Shown: piece after piece, positions 16,840 through 26,317 of the stretch
Numbering within the stretch: position 1 is the stretch's first letter
Layout of the letters: the number at the start of each line of letters is the position of its first letter
Origin: Microcaldota archaeon
GTDB lineage: Archaea; Micrarchaeota; Micrarchaeia; Micrarchaeales; Micrarchaeaceae
NCBI GenBank assembly: GCA_021816885.1
Contig: JAKAWS010000002.1
Location: 16,718 to 80,717 of the forward strand
DNA: 64,000 nucleotides
Direction of reading: 5' to 3'
Notes under the pieces: generated by a model
Told to the model about the DNA's origin: nothing
Database searches by the model: none
What the model saw: the letters and a program-made list of their open reading frames with translations, nothing else
Program-made: the position numbers and the translations under genes

Positions 16840-17440
16840 GTTGGAGATGATGCGTACCAAATCAAAGATAAAGATAGCGGAGCGCGGCCTGGAACTCCTC
16901 AAGATGAAGAGAGCGAGCCTGGTGCTCGCATTCTTCAAGATGATAAACGAGATCAAATTGCTCAAGGTCGACCTTTATGGGATCATATCAGATGCGGAAG
17001 ACAGAATAAAGATAGCGGAGATATATTCGGGGAGGATAAGGCTGGAGAGGATAGCGATAGAACAGAGCAGGATAGGCGCGTCAGTCGAAGCGGAAAACAT
17101 AATGGGGGTAAAGATACCGAACATAAGGCTCGGGGCGAAGGCAAGAGAGAATGTGCCATACGAGCTCATCTCGGTCCCGCCTCCTGTCCATGATGCGAAA
17201 GAGAGTTTCGAGAGGGCGTTCCGCATGCTCATAGAGATAGCGGAGAAAGAGAACTCGTTAAGGAAGCTGCTCAAAGAGATAGATAAGCTTAACAGGAGGT
17301 CGAACGCGATAGAGAACATAGCGGTCCCGAGGATGGAAGAGATAGTGGAATACATAAGCCAAGGGCTGGAGGACATAGAGAGAGACCAGCTAGTCTCGCT
17401 CAAGTTCATAAAGGGTAAAATAAATGCCGAGGCAGGATAG
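16817..17440 (+). CDS. atpD: A-type ATP synthase subunit D
   Basis: From ATG 16817 the protein has 207 residues and is an antiparallel coiled coil with a central short domain ([10 protein letters not shown] near residue 100). Subunit D is the rotor axle inside the A3B3 head. It overlaps the end of atpB by about 23 bases and the small gene at 17424 by 17 bases, so translation is tightly coupled. Confidence 0.9.
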   Translation: MHNAKLTRLEMMRTKSKIKIAERGLELLKMKRASLVLAFFKMINEIKLLKVDLYGIISDAEDRIKIAEIYSGRIRLERIAIEQSRIGASVEAENIMGVKIPNIRLGAKARENVPYELISVPPPVHDAKESFERAFRMLIEIAEKENSLRKLLKEIDKLNRRSNAIENIAVPRMEEIVEYISQGLEDIERDQLVSLKFIKGKINAEAG

Positions 17441-17546
17441 CGCGGATGCGCTGAGGAGGTTCAGAATGATACGCACAGCATTCGCAGCGTTCAATATCGT
17501 TTGCTCGGTAGCATTGCTGCTGTTCTTCGCAGCGAGGTTGTTTTGA
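17424..17546 (+). CDS. Small one-helix membrane protein inside the ATPase operon (40 residues)
   Basis: An ATG at 17424 within the end of atpD opens 40 codons that read [20 protein letters not shown] followed by a hydrophobic helix (AAFNIVCSVALLLFFAARLF). The stop TGA shares its last base with the ATG of atpH (TGATG), so it is coupled on both sides. It occupies the place where some archaeal operons carry a small extra subunit, but I see no homology I can name. It may be a small Ao-associated subunit or assembly factor; this is inference. Confidence 0.6.
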   Translation: MPRQDSADALRRFRMIRTAFAAFNIVCSVALLLFFAARLF

Positions 17547-17863
17547 TGGACAACGTAGTAATCTTAGAAAGGATAAGGAAGGCAGAAGAATCCGCACAGT
17601 TAGTCGTAAGCAACGCTGAAGAGGAATACAGGCGGGAGTTAGATCACGCGAACAAACAGGCAGAAGAGATAACCGCAAAGGCGAAAATCAAGGCCGATGC
17701 CATAAGGGAATTCATCATCGCAAAGGCGAAGCTGGAAGAAGAGGAGGAAACAGCGAAGATGGAAGAGAAGCATAAGAGGGAGATAAGTTCGATGGGACGT
17801 GTAGACAGGAATACCGCACTCACTGTATTCGAGTCTGCCGTAAGGGATCTCTTTGGTGTTTGA
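17546..17863 (+). CDS. atpH: A-type ATP synthase subunit H
   Basis: From ATG 17546 the protein has 105 residues, nearly all charged coiled coil with alternating Ala, Glu and Lys; subunit H pairs with E to form the peripheral stalk. The longer frame to 17501 is a shadow over the small membrane gene. It is followed directly by subunit I. Confidence 0.8.
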   Translation: MDNVVILERIRKAEESAQLVVSNAEEEYRRELDHANKQAEEITAKAKIKADAIREFIIAKAKLEEEEETAKMEEKHKREISSMGRVDRNTALTVFESAVRDLFGV

Positions 17864-19801
17864 ATGTTCTTGAGCGCGAAAATGAGCAAGCTGACCATCA
17901 CAACCACAAAGGACAATTATGATGCAGTGCTTTCAGCGCTGCACGACATAGGGCTCATGCAGATAGAACAGATCAGCCCATCGGCCGGGTTAAGGCAGGC
18001 AGAGAGCCTGTACTACCGCGACATGACAGAGCTAGCGCAGAGGTTCAGGAGCCTTTCGGGGATGCTGAAAAGGCAGCCTAACCCAAAGAGATACAGTTTC
18101 AATACCATAGAGGAGCTGATAGAGGCTTCTGGGCGGGTGTCTATCGATGAGAGAGTAATCTGGCTCAACAGGCAGATAGGGAAGACCGAAACGATAAAGG
18201 CAAATCTGGAGGAACGCCTTTCGACAATCGGGATGCTGAAAGGGTTCGCGCACGACATCTCGATACTCAATTCCCCTAGGATTGTCTCGTTCATCGTAGC
18301 CGACTACAAAAGAAAGGGAAAGGACGAGAAGGAATTCAACGATTGGATCAGAAAGCTGGAGTCCGAGAGCTTGACGACAAAGATAGCTGGCGCCACGATA
18401 ATAAGCATGGAGCGCTCGAAAGAGTCGCGGATCGGAGAAGCCGCCACGAAGACAAAATTGCAGATGATACCCGTGCCGAGAGAGTACGGGGTCGTGAATG
18501 ATGCGTCAAAACGGATAAGGGAACGCATCGAGCTCGCAGAGCAGAGGCTCATAGAGCTGAATCAGGAGCTCGATGGCATATCAAAAGAGAACTATCCGAT
18601 AGTGAGCGCAATAAAGGAGCAGTTGGAGCTTGAAGCAGCGAAACAGGATGTGACCACAAAACTGGGGCAGACGCAGTCCACCATATCCATAGAGGGATGG
18701 GTCCCGACCAAAATGGTGCAAAGGCTGAAGCGTACACTATCGAAGATAACCTCGGAGAAGGTCAGCCTGACAGAGATTGACACAAAAGAGATTGCGCCCA
18801 CAAAGATGGAGAATCCGAGGTGGTCAAGGCTTTACGAGTTCTTCATAAGGTTTTATTCCCTCCCAAAAAGCAACGAGATAGACCCAACAATGATATTTGC
18901 CGTGCTCTTTCCGGTTTTCTTCGGATTTATGGTAGGGGACTTCGGCTACGGCGCAGTGATGCTCGCCTTTTCCATATGGCTTTCCCACAGAATACAGCAT
19001 CCGCCTAAACGCAGCCGCATACCAAAGAAGATCTCGTCGTTCGTCCACACGATAATAAGCGACAACGGACTTTTCTTCATATCAAGGGCGATAATGCCTG
19101 GCGCCGTAATAGCGATGGTTCTCGGCGCGGCCTTCGACAACTATTTCGGGTTTGCTCTTCCGTACTATACTGCGCTGTTTAACGTCCAGACCGGGCTCAG
19201 CAAACTCCTTCTTGTGTCGGGATGGATAGGCGTCGGCGTGATCTCTTTCGGCCTTGTGCTCGGTTTTGTAAATAACATGCGCGTCAGGAACAGGAAGCAC
19301 GCATACGCGAAACTGGGCTGGCTTATGACTGCATGGGGGATAGTACTCACAGGCCTTCTCGTATTGCACAGACAGAGCATCGGTTTCTCGAATCCGGTCT
19401 CCATCATCTATATAATAAGCATACTTGCCGGGATAGCGGTATTCCTTGCGGGAGAGGGAGTGCAGTCCCTTATGGAGCTTCCCTCCATAGTGAGCCACAT
19501 ACTCTCTTACACGAGACTGGTCGGAATACTTCTGGCATCTTTCATACTCGCCGAGGTGATAGACCTCGTGTTTACAAGCAGCATACATTCATCACTACCT
19601 ATTGCCATATTCGGGATTGTGATATTGGTAGTAGGCCAGCTCTTCAACCTCGTCATCGCGGTCTTTGAGCCGGGAATACAAGGTGCAAGGCTGATATATG
19701 TGGAGATGTTTTCGAAGTTCTTTTCAGGAAACGGGCAGGAGTTTAGGCCCTTCAAAAACGAGAGAAGGCACACAATCAGCCGCTTTTCCATAGAGAAATA
19801 G
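17864..19801 (+). CDS. atpI: A-type ATP synthase subunit I (a subunit)
   Basis: The 645-residue protein has a large cytoplasmic N-terminal half (to about 330) with coiled coils that contact the stalks, then seven or eight membrane helices. The conserved segment SHILSYTRLVGILLASF near residues 545-561 contains the arginine needed for ion transfer to the c-ring glutamate. It ends the ATPase operon. ATG 17882 is an alternative start. The convergent alba gene starts five bases past the stop. Confidence 0.92.
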   Translation: MFLSAKMSKLTITTTKDNYDAVLSALHDIGLMQIEQISPSAGLRQAESLYYRDMTELAQRFRSLSGMLKRQPNPKRYSFNTIEELIEASGRVSIDERVIWLNRQIGKTETIKANLEERLSTIGMLKGFAHDISILNSPRIVSFIVADYKRKGKDEKEFNDWIRKLESESLTTKIAGATIISMERSKESRIGEAATKTKLQMIPVPREYGVVNDASKRIRERIELAEQRLIELNQELDGISKENYPIVSAIKEQLELEAAKQDVTTKLGQTQSTISIEGWVPTKMVQRLKRTLSKITSEKVSLTEIDTKEIAPTKMENPRWSRLYEFFIRFYSLPKSNEIDPTMIFAVLFPVFFGFMVGDFGYGAVMLAFSIWLSHRIQHPPKRSRIPKKISSFVHTIISDNGLFFISRAIMPGAVIAMVLGAAFDNYFGFALPYYTALFNVQTGLSKLLLVSGWIGVGVISFGLVLGFVNNMRVRNRKHAYAKLGWLMTAWGIVLTGLLVLHRQSIGFSNPVSIIYIISILAGIAVFLAGEGVQSLMELPSIVSHILSYTRLVGILLASFILAEVIDLVFTSSIHSSLPIAIFGIVILVVGQLFNLVIAVFEPGIQGARLIYVEMFSKFFSGNGQEFRPFKNERRHTISRFSIEK

Positions 19802-19806
19802 GGAAT

Positions 19807-20115
19807 CTAAGATACCATCTTTATCTGTATCGCGCTGACCTTTGTCTTTGTGCCGTCCTCGTTGGTAAGTTCCTCTGAAGATGTTCGTATCTCCTTGTCC
19901 TTTACGTTGTTCAGGTAACGGTTCTTTACTATCTCGGACACGTCGACCGCCTTAGATATCGCTAGCCCTCTTGCCTTTATCGTGACCTCTCCGGCGCCGC
20001 CGTTGAACTGCGTGACGACAGCCAGAACGTAGTTTATGGTCGGCTTCTTCCCTATGTATATCACATTCTCCTCTTTTCCTGCGCTTACTGCTTGTGTCTT
20101 GTTCTCTTCGTCCAT
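19807..20115 (-). CDS. albA: Alba chromatin protein
   Basis: The 102-residue protein contains the full Alba core: [19 protein letters not shown] near residues 19-37, then [20 protein letters not shown] with the DNA-binding lysine/arginine loop. Alba dimers coat archaeal DNA and also bind RNA. A 17-residue acidic N-terminal extension precedes the core; the C-terminal VSAIQIKM is the usual last strand. It stands as a single gene. Confidence 0.93.
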   Translation of the reverse strand: MDEENKTQAVSAGKEENVIYIGKKPTINYVLAVVTQFNGGAGEVTIKARGLAISKAVDVSEIVKNRYLNNVKDKEIRTSSEELTNEDGTKTKVSAIQIKMVS

Positions 20116-20430
20116 AAAATTACCTGGTTATTCTACATTAGGTATTTGCTGTAAGCGATAATACTGCAGTCTCGCTTCTACGCCGTAGAACCAGATTTAT
20201 TATGCGGATAAGCTCTTTATATCTTTAGGAATGTAAGCGAGAAACTCCACGCCATTTATGGATGAAGCGAAAGCGAACTGTGGTTGGTTATTGAGTATAC
20301 GAAGCTCCAGACAACCTTTTTAAACGTTCTCAGACATGTCTGTTTAGTGGTATAGATGTTTGATGGACCTGCTGGAGTAAGCACAGGAACAAGCGGCTTT
20401 GGCGGACGCTAAGTGGTATATCGTTTATTT
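20116..20430. other. Gene-poor stretch with promoter, palindrome and a possible 18-residue ORF
   Basis: The left part is the alba promoter region. Near the right end a TATA-like TTTTTAAA (20317-20324) is followed by a perfect 12-bp palindrome CAGACATGTCTG (20331-20342) and, 13 bases later, an ATG (20356) that opens the Gly-rich 18-residue frame MFDGPAGVSTGTSGFGGR ending at 20412. The palindrome sits where a repressor would block the start site. A second TATA-like CTTTATAT at about 20212 has no clear product. Confidence 0.35.
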
Positions 20431-21744
20431 TTAAGTTGGGAGCTGTCTCCCAATCTCTTTTAGTTTTTCATAACTATAAGTCTGCTCTTTGTCGAACCTT
20501 CTGTAACACAGTGAGCCTAATACAACATTCGATACCATAAGTTCTTTGATTTTGAGTCCTTTTATATTCGTTTTTATCTCCCGTATTTTATTCTCAAACT
20601 CACCACCTCTAAATATAGGCATTATAAATAAGGTACTAATAGGAAATGCAACGTCGTTGACAAGTGTATATAAATCATTTATATTTGAAGATTCCCTTAT
20701 CATCTCCGAAAGGTACACTTTTTCTGACGAAAAGAAATCCTTACCATTAACAATTTCCATCAAAAAAATTGCGATATGTTTTATAGGCAGTTTTGTGAGG
20801 TTTATAGTGGGCCTGATAATTATCCCCTTTTTTATCAACTTATTATAGGCATATCGTGATGCCCCGTACTCAAAGCCGTTGTTTTTGTCTATATCGGAAA
20901 AGTTCGCAGCTCCGTTAGAACTTAAACTCTTCAATACAGCGTATTCTGTGTTTGTTATGTTCCAACTTTCTGGTCTTGGGGTATCTTTGGTTCTATGCCA
21001 TACGATTTTTTCCAATAGTCTAAAGAACTCCGCCCTGGTTGGCAAAGTGCCAAAATCATTTAGGTGAGGAGCCACATACCATTCGGAATCATAATCCTTA
21101 ACTTGCGTCTTTTCTTTGATGTATCTCGTCATATAAAAAACCGTAGTGTTGTTCATCGAATAGAAATATATCACAAGATGGTATTCTCCGCTTGTCATCA
21201 TTACCAGTTGTATCTCTGGGATATCTTCCAATGCTTTTTTGATAATCTCCAACTGCGGCACTTCGTTTGTGAACTTTACAAAGGCGATAAAGCTCTGAAA
21301 CCCCAATTTCAAAAAGTCTATTTCTAGGAGATACTCGATTCCATATTTTTCCTCTGCTTTCTTTATCTGGTAAGCCGCTGCCGAAGTGCTCAACCCTATC
21401 TTCTTTGCTATCTCCGGTATCGTGGCACGCCCGTCCATGCTCAATATCTTTACTATCTCAAGATCATGCCTTGATATTTCTGCCTGCGTGCCGTTTTCTT
21501 CCTCTTTGTGTCTCTCTTTGTGCTCCTTCGGCCTTCTTCTTGTCGGTATCAGGATTCCGTCTTCTGTTATCGTACCTATGTACACAGAACTTCTGAAATC
21601 CCTCTCTGATCTTTTGCTGTGTCTGCTTATGTACTCGTATAAAAGGTATTTCCCCGCTTTTGATACTGCTATGTGGAGGTACGGACTATACTCTATCCTC
21701 AATCTTTCTACTAGCGCCGTTACCTTTTCCGGAAACTTCCGCAT
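20431..21744 (-). CDS. Double-HTH Lrp-like regulator with an extra N-terminal domain
   Basis: The 437-residue protein shares the layout of the gene at 4222-5277. The first winged helix is near residues 95-135 (DGRATIPEIAKKIGLSTSAA) followed by a RAM-like alpha/beta part; the second helix-turn-helix is near 270-300 with another alpha/beta part after it. The first 80 residues are extra: they contain a basic beta-rich segment (AVSKAGKYLLYEYISRHSKR then VYIGTITEDGIL) reminiscent of a domain found next to some transposase-like proteins, but I cannot name it. AT-rich upstream DNA and A-ending codons match the 4222 gene. Probably a regulator; target unknown. Confidence 0.6.
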   Translation of the reverse strand: MRKFPEKVTALVERLRIEYSPYLHIAVSKAGKYLLYEYISRHSKRSERDFRSSVYIGTITEDGILIPTRRRPKEHKERHKEEENGTQAEISRHDLEIVKILSMDGRATIPEIAKKIGLSTSAAAYQIKKAEEKYGIEYLLEIDFLKLGFQSFIAFVKFTNEVPQLEIIKKALEDIPEIQLVMMTSGEYHLVIYFYSMNNTTVFYMTRYIKEKTQVKDYDSEWYVAPHLNDFGTLPTRAEFFRLLEKIVWHRTKDTPRPESWNITNTEYAVLKSLSSNGAANFSDIDKNNGFEYGASRYAYNKLIKKGIIIRPTINLTKLPIKHIAIFLMEIVNGKDFFSSEKVYLSEMIRESSNINDLYTLVNDVAFPISTLFIMPIFRGGEFENKIREIKTNIKGLKIKELMVSNVVLGSLCYRRFDKEQTYSYEKLKEIGRQLPT

Positions 21745-22136
21745 ATAATATTTTTACTTTTAATATATATAAAAGCATTTCTCTTTTTAGTTTTTGATAT
21801 TTTCTACTAAATTTTATGATTTTTAGTAATAAAATTAAAAATATGCCATTTCTTTTTTATTATAAATACCCATTTTGGCGGTTTAGTTCCATGGTGCTTA
21901 TATACAGGCTCGCTCAAAATAATATTGGTTGGATGGGAAGGAATGTTTCGGATAATGAGCCGGCATCAGTGCCTACTTTTTACCTGTGCTATCCTTATCT
22001 ATCTATCCAAGCCCTGTGTACAAAGAACGACACATGGTTCCACGCCCATACCCATTGCAGACAACGTTTGTTGTCTGCGTCCTCTTTCTCCCTTTTGTAC
22101 TTCCTGCTTTGCTTCTAAATAATCTTATGTTTAGGG
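21745..22136 (+). ncRNA. Gene-free stretch with candidate structured RNA
   Basis: After the AT-rich promoter of the minus-strand regulator there is a plus-strand TATA-like GCTTATATACAG near 21897. About 130 bases further lies a perfect 8-bp hairpin (GCAGACAA-cgtttg-TTGTCTGC, 22057-22078) followed by a pyrimidine-rich tract. The 100-codon open frame here has an unlikely composition. An RNA of about 160 nt ending in this hairpin is possible; I could not match it to RNase P, SRP RNA or a C/D guide. Confidence 0.3.
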
Positions 22137-22505
22137 ATGACTATGGATGAGAAAAAAATATCTTTCCTGAAAGCGTATGTCAGGATGAAAATAAGGACAG
22201 ACCCGAACGCCCGCAGTTTTTTGGAGGATGGGACTGTCACTATGGATGGCAAGTGTTACCATCAGTATTTCTTCTTGGATCCCCATGATGCAGATCCTCC
22301 GCGTCTTGCCAATCTGGTTTACCTTAATGGTGAGTCTGTCGAAAACGTTTATACTGAGAAGTCAAAGAATGGTATACGCGTGAGAGTGAGCTTCTTTGGT
22401 CCCAAGCCCAAAAGGTTTGACTCCGGCCTAAAGAAGATTGACAAGCGTTACGGTAAGCTGATAACTTATAAGGATTGTCGGTTTTCTGGAAAGGACCTTC
22501 TCTGA
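22137..22505 (+). CDS. Hypothetical protein
   Basis: The 122-residue soluble protein (starting MTMDEKKISFLKAYVRMKIR) is rich in charged residues, with an alternation in the middle (GTVTMDGKCYHQYFFLD, ENVYTEKSKNGIRVRVSFFG) that suggests a small beta-rich domain. I do not recognise a family. ATG 22137 and ATG 22143 are both possible starts. Codon use is ordinary for the window, which favours a real gene. Confidence 0.5.
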   Translation: MTMDEKKISFLKAYVRMKIRTDPNARSFLEDGTVTMDGKCYHQYFFLDPHDADPPRLANLVYLNGESVENVYTEKSKNGIRVRVSFFGPKPKRFDSGLKKIDKRYGKLITYKDCRFSGKDLL

Positions 22506-22618
22506 TTTTTGGCACTTTCTGCCCTTTTCAGGCGCTTTCAATTCTGTGAATGCGGGATATGGATGCATGAGAAGTTCCCATGCTTTAGCAGTAGGGTGAT
22601 GTCACAATATCTCCTGTC

Positions 22619-23515
22619 TCATCTGCGGTCTCTGTGCTTCTCATTCTTCCTTTCTCTGAAAAGCTTTCCCATCTTTGCCACTTCGCCTTTGACATCAATA
22701 TCCAGCCCCTCTTCCTTGAAAACAGTCAGTGGATATGCTATCGATATTGAACAGAGGAGCTCTATCTCTCTCTCTATTTTTGCTTTCTTCGCTATATGCA
22801 CCTCTGCAATTACCGACCTGATTATGGGTTCCATAAGTCCCTCAAAGAGGCGTATCGCATCATCGCCCGAGTATCCATTCCTCAGTATCTCTCTGGTCGC
22901 GTTCTCTCCATGCTGAGCAATCTCAGTGGTGCCCTGGAAAGCCTTCCCGAACGTGCGCATGTACTCTGGCATCACAAAGTAGAACGCTTTATAGAACGCG
23001 ACTCCAAACACCACGCCATAAGAATATCTTATTATTATATTGGTGCTTATCATCCTCTCTTTCCAGTCCTCTATGCTCTCTAACTGGTCAAAGACAGCCA
23101 CAGCCTCTTCAGAAGGCGCATCAGGCTTGTGTCCAATCCCTTCTATAAGATTCTTTATTGCCCGCGCGTGCCTTTCTGCCGTCCCCGCCATCTCGGCATA
23201 GAACTCCTGGTACTCTTTTTTGTCCGGGACGGGCTCCCTTGCCCATTTATTGTATATATGAGCCGCCCGGCCCTCTCCATAATAAAATAGGCTGAGGATG
23301 TGGACGACACTCTCTTTGTCGAACTCGACCCCGTTCGGAAGCTTTACATAGGAGCCGGTAACCTCTCCCTTCTTCCTCTTTACTTCTATGAAACTTGTCG
23401 CGTATCTTATCGCAGCGGCGGGATTCTTCTTTATGTAGTCATAGACGTACGGCTTTACCCAAGCAGGTATATCATACCTCTCTAAGATGGAATCAACAAG
23501 ATTCTTCCCCACCAT
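22619..23515 (-). CDS. Helical protein, possibly ferritin-like
   Basis: The 298-residue protein is mostly helical. The middle has GEGRAAHIYNKWA and MAGTAERHARAIKNLIEGIG, where an early Glu and an ExxH pair recall the first two ligand helices of ferritin-like di-iron proteins, and a later region has EIAQHGENATREI and EVHIAKKAKIEREIE, which could supply more ligands. No signal peptide or membrane segment is evident. The di-iron reading is only tentative; the family is not one I can name. The gene stands between a hypothetical gene and the S-layer-like protein operon, on the same strand as the latter. Confidence 0.5.
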   Translation of the reverse strand: MVGKNLVDSILERYDIPAWVKPYVYDYIKKNPAAAIRYATSFIEVKRKKGEVTGSYVKLPNGVEFDKESVVHILSLFYYGEGRAAHIYNKWAREPVPDKKEYQEFYAEMAGTAERHARAIKNLIEGIGHKPDAPSEEAVAVFDQLESIEDWKERMISTNIIIRYSYGVVFGVAFYKAFYFVMPEYMRTFGKAFQGTTEIAQHGENATREILRNGYSGDDAIRLFEGLMEPIIRSVIAEVHIAKKAKIEREIELLCSISIAYPLTVFKEEGLDIDVKGEVAKMGKLFRERKNEKHRDRR

Positions 23516-23555
23516 TGCATCAACTACTAACTCCTACTATTTATCTTGCATCCTC

Positions 23556-25178
23556 TTATCCCTTCTCTTTCTCTTTCTTTTTAGCCTGCTGCTTGGCAGA
23601 ATGCCGTTTCTTCCTGTAGAATCTGTAACCTACAACTCCGACAGCTCCGACTACCACTGCCTCTATTATCAGCCCGGCTGTATTGCCCTTCTTTGCCTGC
23701 CCTACGACATCTATATAGTAAGAGGTAGAACCAGAGTATTGTTGGTTGGCATTCCCGTTCGGCTGCCTCCACTGCTCATATATGGTAGCCGGGTACTGGC
23801 CTGCTGCGCCTTTCTGCGCGACGTCGACATAGAAGGTCACGTTAGCAGTGCCTCCAGCAGATATGTTAACTATGTATGCAGTCGAGTCTGCAGGAGTTAT
23901 CGGATATATCGACTGGAGCGTCAGGCTGAGCTGTTCAGCATTTTCGTTCCCTGTGTTCTTTATAGTAAACACTACCGGCTCGTATGTGCCGCCGACAGTC
24001 GCATTGCTTTTGGCAGCCGTGACCTCAAACACAGAAGACGGAGCTACGCTTATCGGGAGGCCTATCGTCGAATTATATTTGTCCCTGTAGTTGGAGCCGT
24101 AGTAGCTTGCATATATCGGGAAGGAAGAGCCGCTGCCTCCGCTGCTGTTCGCGTCGATGGTGAATACCTCTGTCGTCGCGTTGCCCGGAGATAGCGAACC
24201 TATGAACAGGTGTGTTGCCGAGGAGCTCGGGAAGAGGTAACTGTTGCCTATGAGGTCGAGCGAGACGTTCTTCGCTGTTCCGGTGCCTATGTTCTGCACC
24301 AGCATAGTCACAGTCTGGTTGGAGCCCGTGTACAGCTGTGTGGGATTGGAGCTCAGCACGCTCAATGCTATCCTTGGCCTATTGAGCACTATGCCTATCG
24401 GCACTTGGACATTTTTGCTCAGGTTCTTCCCTGTCCCGCTCTGGTACGCTAAGGTTATGTTGACCATGTTGGTCCCGCCTGTTATATTCTGCATGGCCTC
24501 CAGGCTTATCTGCTGGGATGAGCTCGCACCTCCACCGATGTTCCCGAACACGACCCTATCCTGCCCTATCGGCACAAATGTAGAGTTGTTTATGTAAGCT
24601 GTAGTATTGTAAGAGGTTCCGCTTCCGTAATTGACAAGCGTCAGCTCGGCAGAGAACGGCACCCCTGGCACGATGTTCTGATTCGGAGCTACATTTATTC
24701 CCATGTTGGGATTTCCGTATACATATATGAATACGGGCATTATAGACGAGCCAGCCACATCCTGTCCGGACTGCGAGGTCTGATAAGTCGCAGTAACGTT
24801 TATTACGTACAGACCCTGCTGAAGGTTGGACGGCACATGCACCTTAAAAACGAACGGGTTTATGAAACCCTGGTACATTCCTTCTCCTATCGCCTGTGTC
24901 ACATAGGAGAACGCCGGCGATACGTTTATTATCGGATTAGAGGCCGTAAGTCCCAGGTCCACGTTGTCCAGAGACGACGTGTACGAGTTATAAAGGTTGA
25001 ACGATATAGTCACATTCTCTCCAGAGACGACGGGATGCGGCGCCACGTTCAGGTTCATTATGCTCAGCGCTCCATTAGCGTTGGACGTCACTGCAGCTCC
25101 AGAATATGCCGCAATGCCGGCGAGCATCACAAAGCCCATCAATACCAACAACATACTCCTTTCTATTTTTGTTTCCAT
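23556..25178 (-). CDS. Secreted, membrane-anchored S-layer-like (COG1361-type) protein
   Basis: The 540-residue protein has an N-terminal hydrophobic segment (LLVLMGFVMLAGIAAYSG, residues 10-27), several beta-rich domains of about 110-130 residues with the pattern typical of CARDB/NEW3 and COG1361 (SFNLYNSYTSSLDNVDLG, FTIKNTGNENAEQLSLTL), many potential N-glycosylation sites, and a C-terminal membrane helix near 505-522 before a lysine-rich tail. Such proteins in archaea are often encoded beside ABC-2 type exporters, as here: the permease gene ends eight bases upstream. It probably sits on the outside of the membrane as part of, or a substrate of, that exporter. Confidence 0.75.
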   Translation of the reverse strand: METKIERSMLLVLMGFVMLAGIAAYSGAAVTSNANGALSIMNLNVAPHPVVSGENVTISFNLYNSYTSSLDNVDLGLTASNPIINVSPAFSYVTQAIGEGMYQGFINPFVFKVHVPSNLQQGLYVINVTATYQTSQSGQDVAGSSIMPVFIYVYGNPNMGINVAPNQNIVPGVPFSAELTLVNYGSGTSYNTTAYINNSTFVPIGQDRVVFGNIGGGASSSQQISLEAMQNITGGTNMVNITLAYQSGTGKNLSKNVQVPIGIVLNRPRIALSVLSSNPTQLYTGSNQTVTMLVQNIGTGTAKNVSLDLIGNSYLFPSSSATHLFIGSLSPGNATTEVFTIDANSSGGSGSSFPIYASYYGSNYRDKYNSTIGLPISVAPSSVFEVTAAKSNATVGGTYEPVVFTIKNTGNENAEQLSLTLQSIYPITPADSTAYIVNISAGGTANVTFYVDVAQKGAAGQYPATIYEQWRQPNGNANQQYSGSTSYYIDVVGQAKKGNTAGLIIEAVVVGAVGVVGYRFYRKKRHSAKQQAKKKEKEKG

Positions 25179-25186
25179 TTTTACAC

Positions 25187-26317
25187 CTATATTGTCTTTT
25201 TGAACAGTTTGACGGCCAAGAAGACCGCAACAACGGTAAACAGTATTAAGACACCAAAGTCGGTAAGAATTGCGTTTATTGGGAAATACCCGTCAAGCAT
25301 CACATACCTTATCCCGCTTACTGCATAAGTTAACGGGTCGATGCTGCTGATGATTTGCATCCAAGCGGGGTCGGCCGATGCTGGGAAGAACGCGCCGCTC
25401 AGGAACCAGAGCGGAAGGACTATCGCGTTCGCTATTATCGTATATACCTCAAATTTCTTTATCTTGTCTGCGAGGATAAGGGCGACACCGCTGAGCCCCA
25501 TTGATATTACCACGACTATTGCCAGTATCCACGCAAGTCCGGCAATCCCCATCGCTATCTTCGCTCCCATAATCGTTGCTATCCCAAGCGCGACCACCAC
25601 ATATATCAACGCGGCGACAGTGCCGTAAATGGTCTTGCCGAGTATCACGGCCGTGCCGCTTATCGGTGTTACAAGAAACATCTTGAGGTTGCCTAGCTGC
25701 CTGTCTGTTATGAGAGAAACGCCCCCTCCGAATATCGTTCCGAACGCCGCGACCATTGCTATCACTCCCCCGACAAGGAAATCCAGATAGCTTATGGAAA
25801 CGGCGGATGTGGAGACCAGCTTTACCTGGGACGATGGAGGGGCTGGCTCGTTAAGCCCTAGTGTTGAGCTGCCCCCTACTTTGGCATCGAACTCTGAGGC
25901 CACGCTAGTTATGTATGAGACACCTGCCCCTATTGTATTAAGGTTGGAATTGCTGTAATAGACATATATGCTGTCAGTGTTTGCCGATGATGGGAAATTA
26001 GGGAGTATGACTACGAGCGCGCTTACAGTGCCGTTCTGCAACATAGCCAACCCTGTGCTCTCAGACACAAGCCCCTTGACTACCAGGGATTTTTGGTTTC
26101 CAAGGGCGTTTATGAAACTTATCGACTGCGGATTATTCGCCAGGTTCGTCACAGCAATAGGCGAACTGAATGTTCCGTTGCCGATGTTCCCGAAGAAAAG
26201 GAGTATGACCACCGGGAATATTATCGACCTTATTATGTTGGACTTCCAGTTCGCCCTGAATATTATCATCTCCCTCTTGAAGATGGTAAGCGCGTCCTCT
26301 ATAACATTCCAGTCCAT
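25187..26317 (-). CDS. ABC-2 type transporter permease
   Basis: The 376-residue protein has one N-terminal membrane helix (about residues 27-45), a large external loop to about 175, and five C-terminal helices, the standard ABC-2 layout. The QLGNLKMFLVTPISGTAVIL segment is the usual coupling region. It shares a base with the end of the ATPase gene and belongs to the padR-ATPase-permease-surface protein operon. Confidence 0.85.
   Translation of the reverse strand: MDWNVIEDALTIFKREMIIFRANWKSNIIRSIIFPVVILLFFGNIGNGTFSSPIAVTNLANNPQSISFINALGNQKSLVVKGLVSESTGLAMLQNGTVSALVVILPNFPSSANTDSIYVYYSNSNLNTIGAGVSYITSVASEFDAKVGGSSTLGLNEPAPPSSQVKLVSTSAVSISYLDFLVGGVIAMVAAFGTIFGGGVSLITDRQLGNLKMFLVTPISGTAVILGKTIYGTVAALIYVVVALGIATIMGAKIAMGIAGLAWILAIVVVISMGLSGVALILADKIKKFEVYTIIANAIVLPLWFLSGAFFPASADPAWMQIISSIDPLTYAVSGIRYVMLDGYFPINAILTDFGVLILFTVVAVFLAVKLFKKTI

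Noticed and set aside
21816..22118. 100-codon open frame upstream of the gene at 22137
   Set aside because: Low-complexity, Tyr/Phe/Ser-rich product without a ribosome binding site; the interval is better explained as promoter and possible RNA.
23487..24194. 235-codon plus-strand open frame
   Set aside because: Antisense to the S-layer-like protein, which has a signal segment, domains and an anchor; the plus frame has no recognisable pattern.
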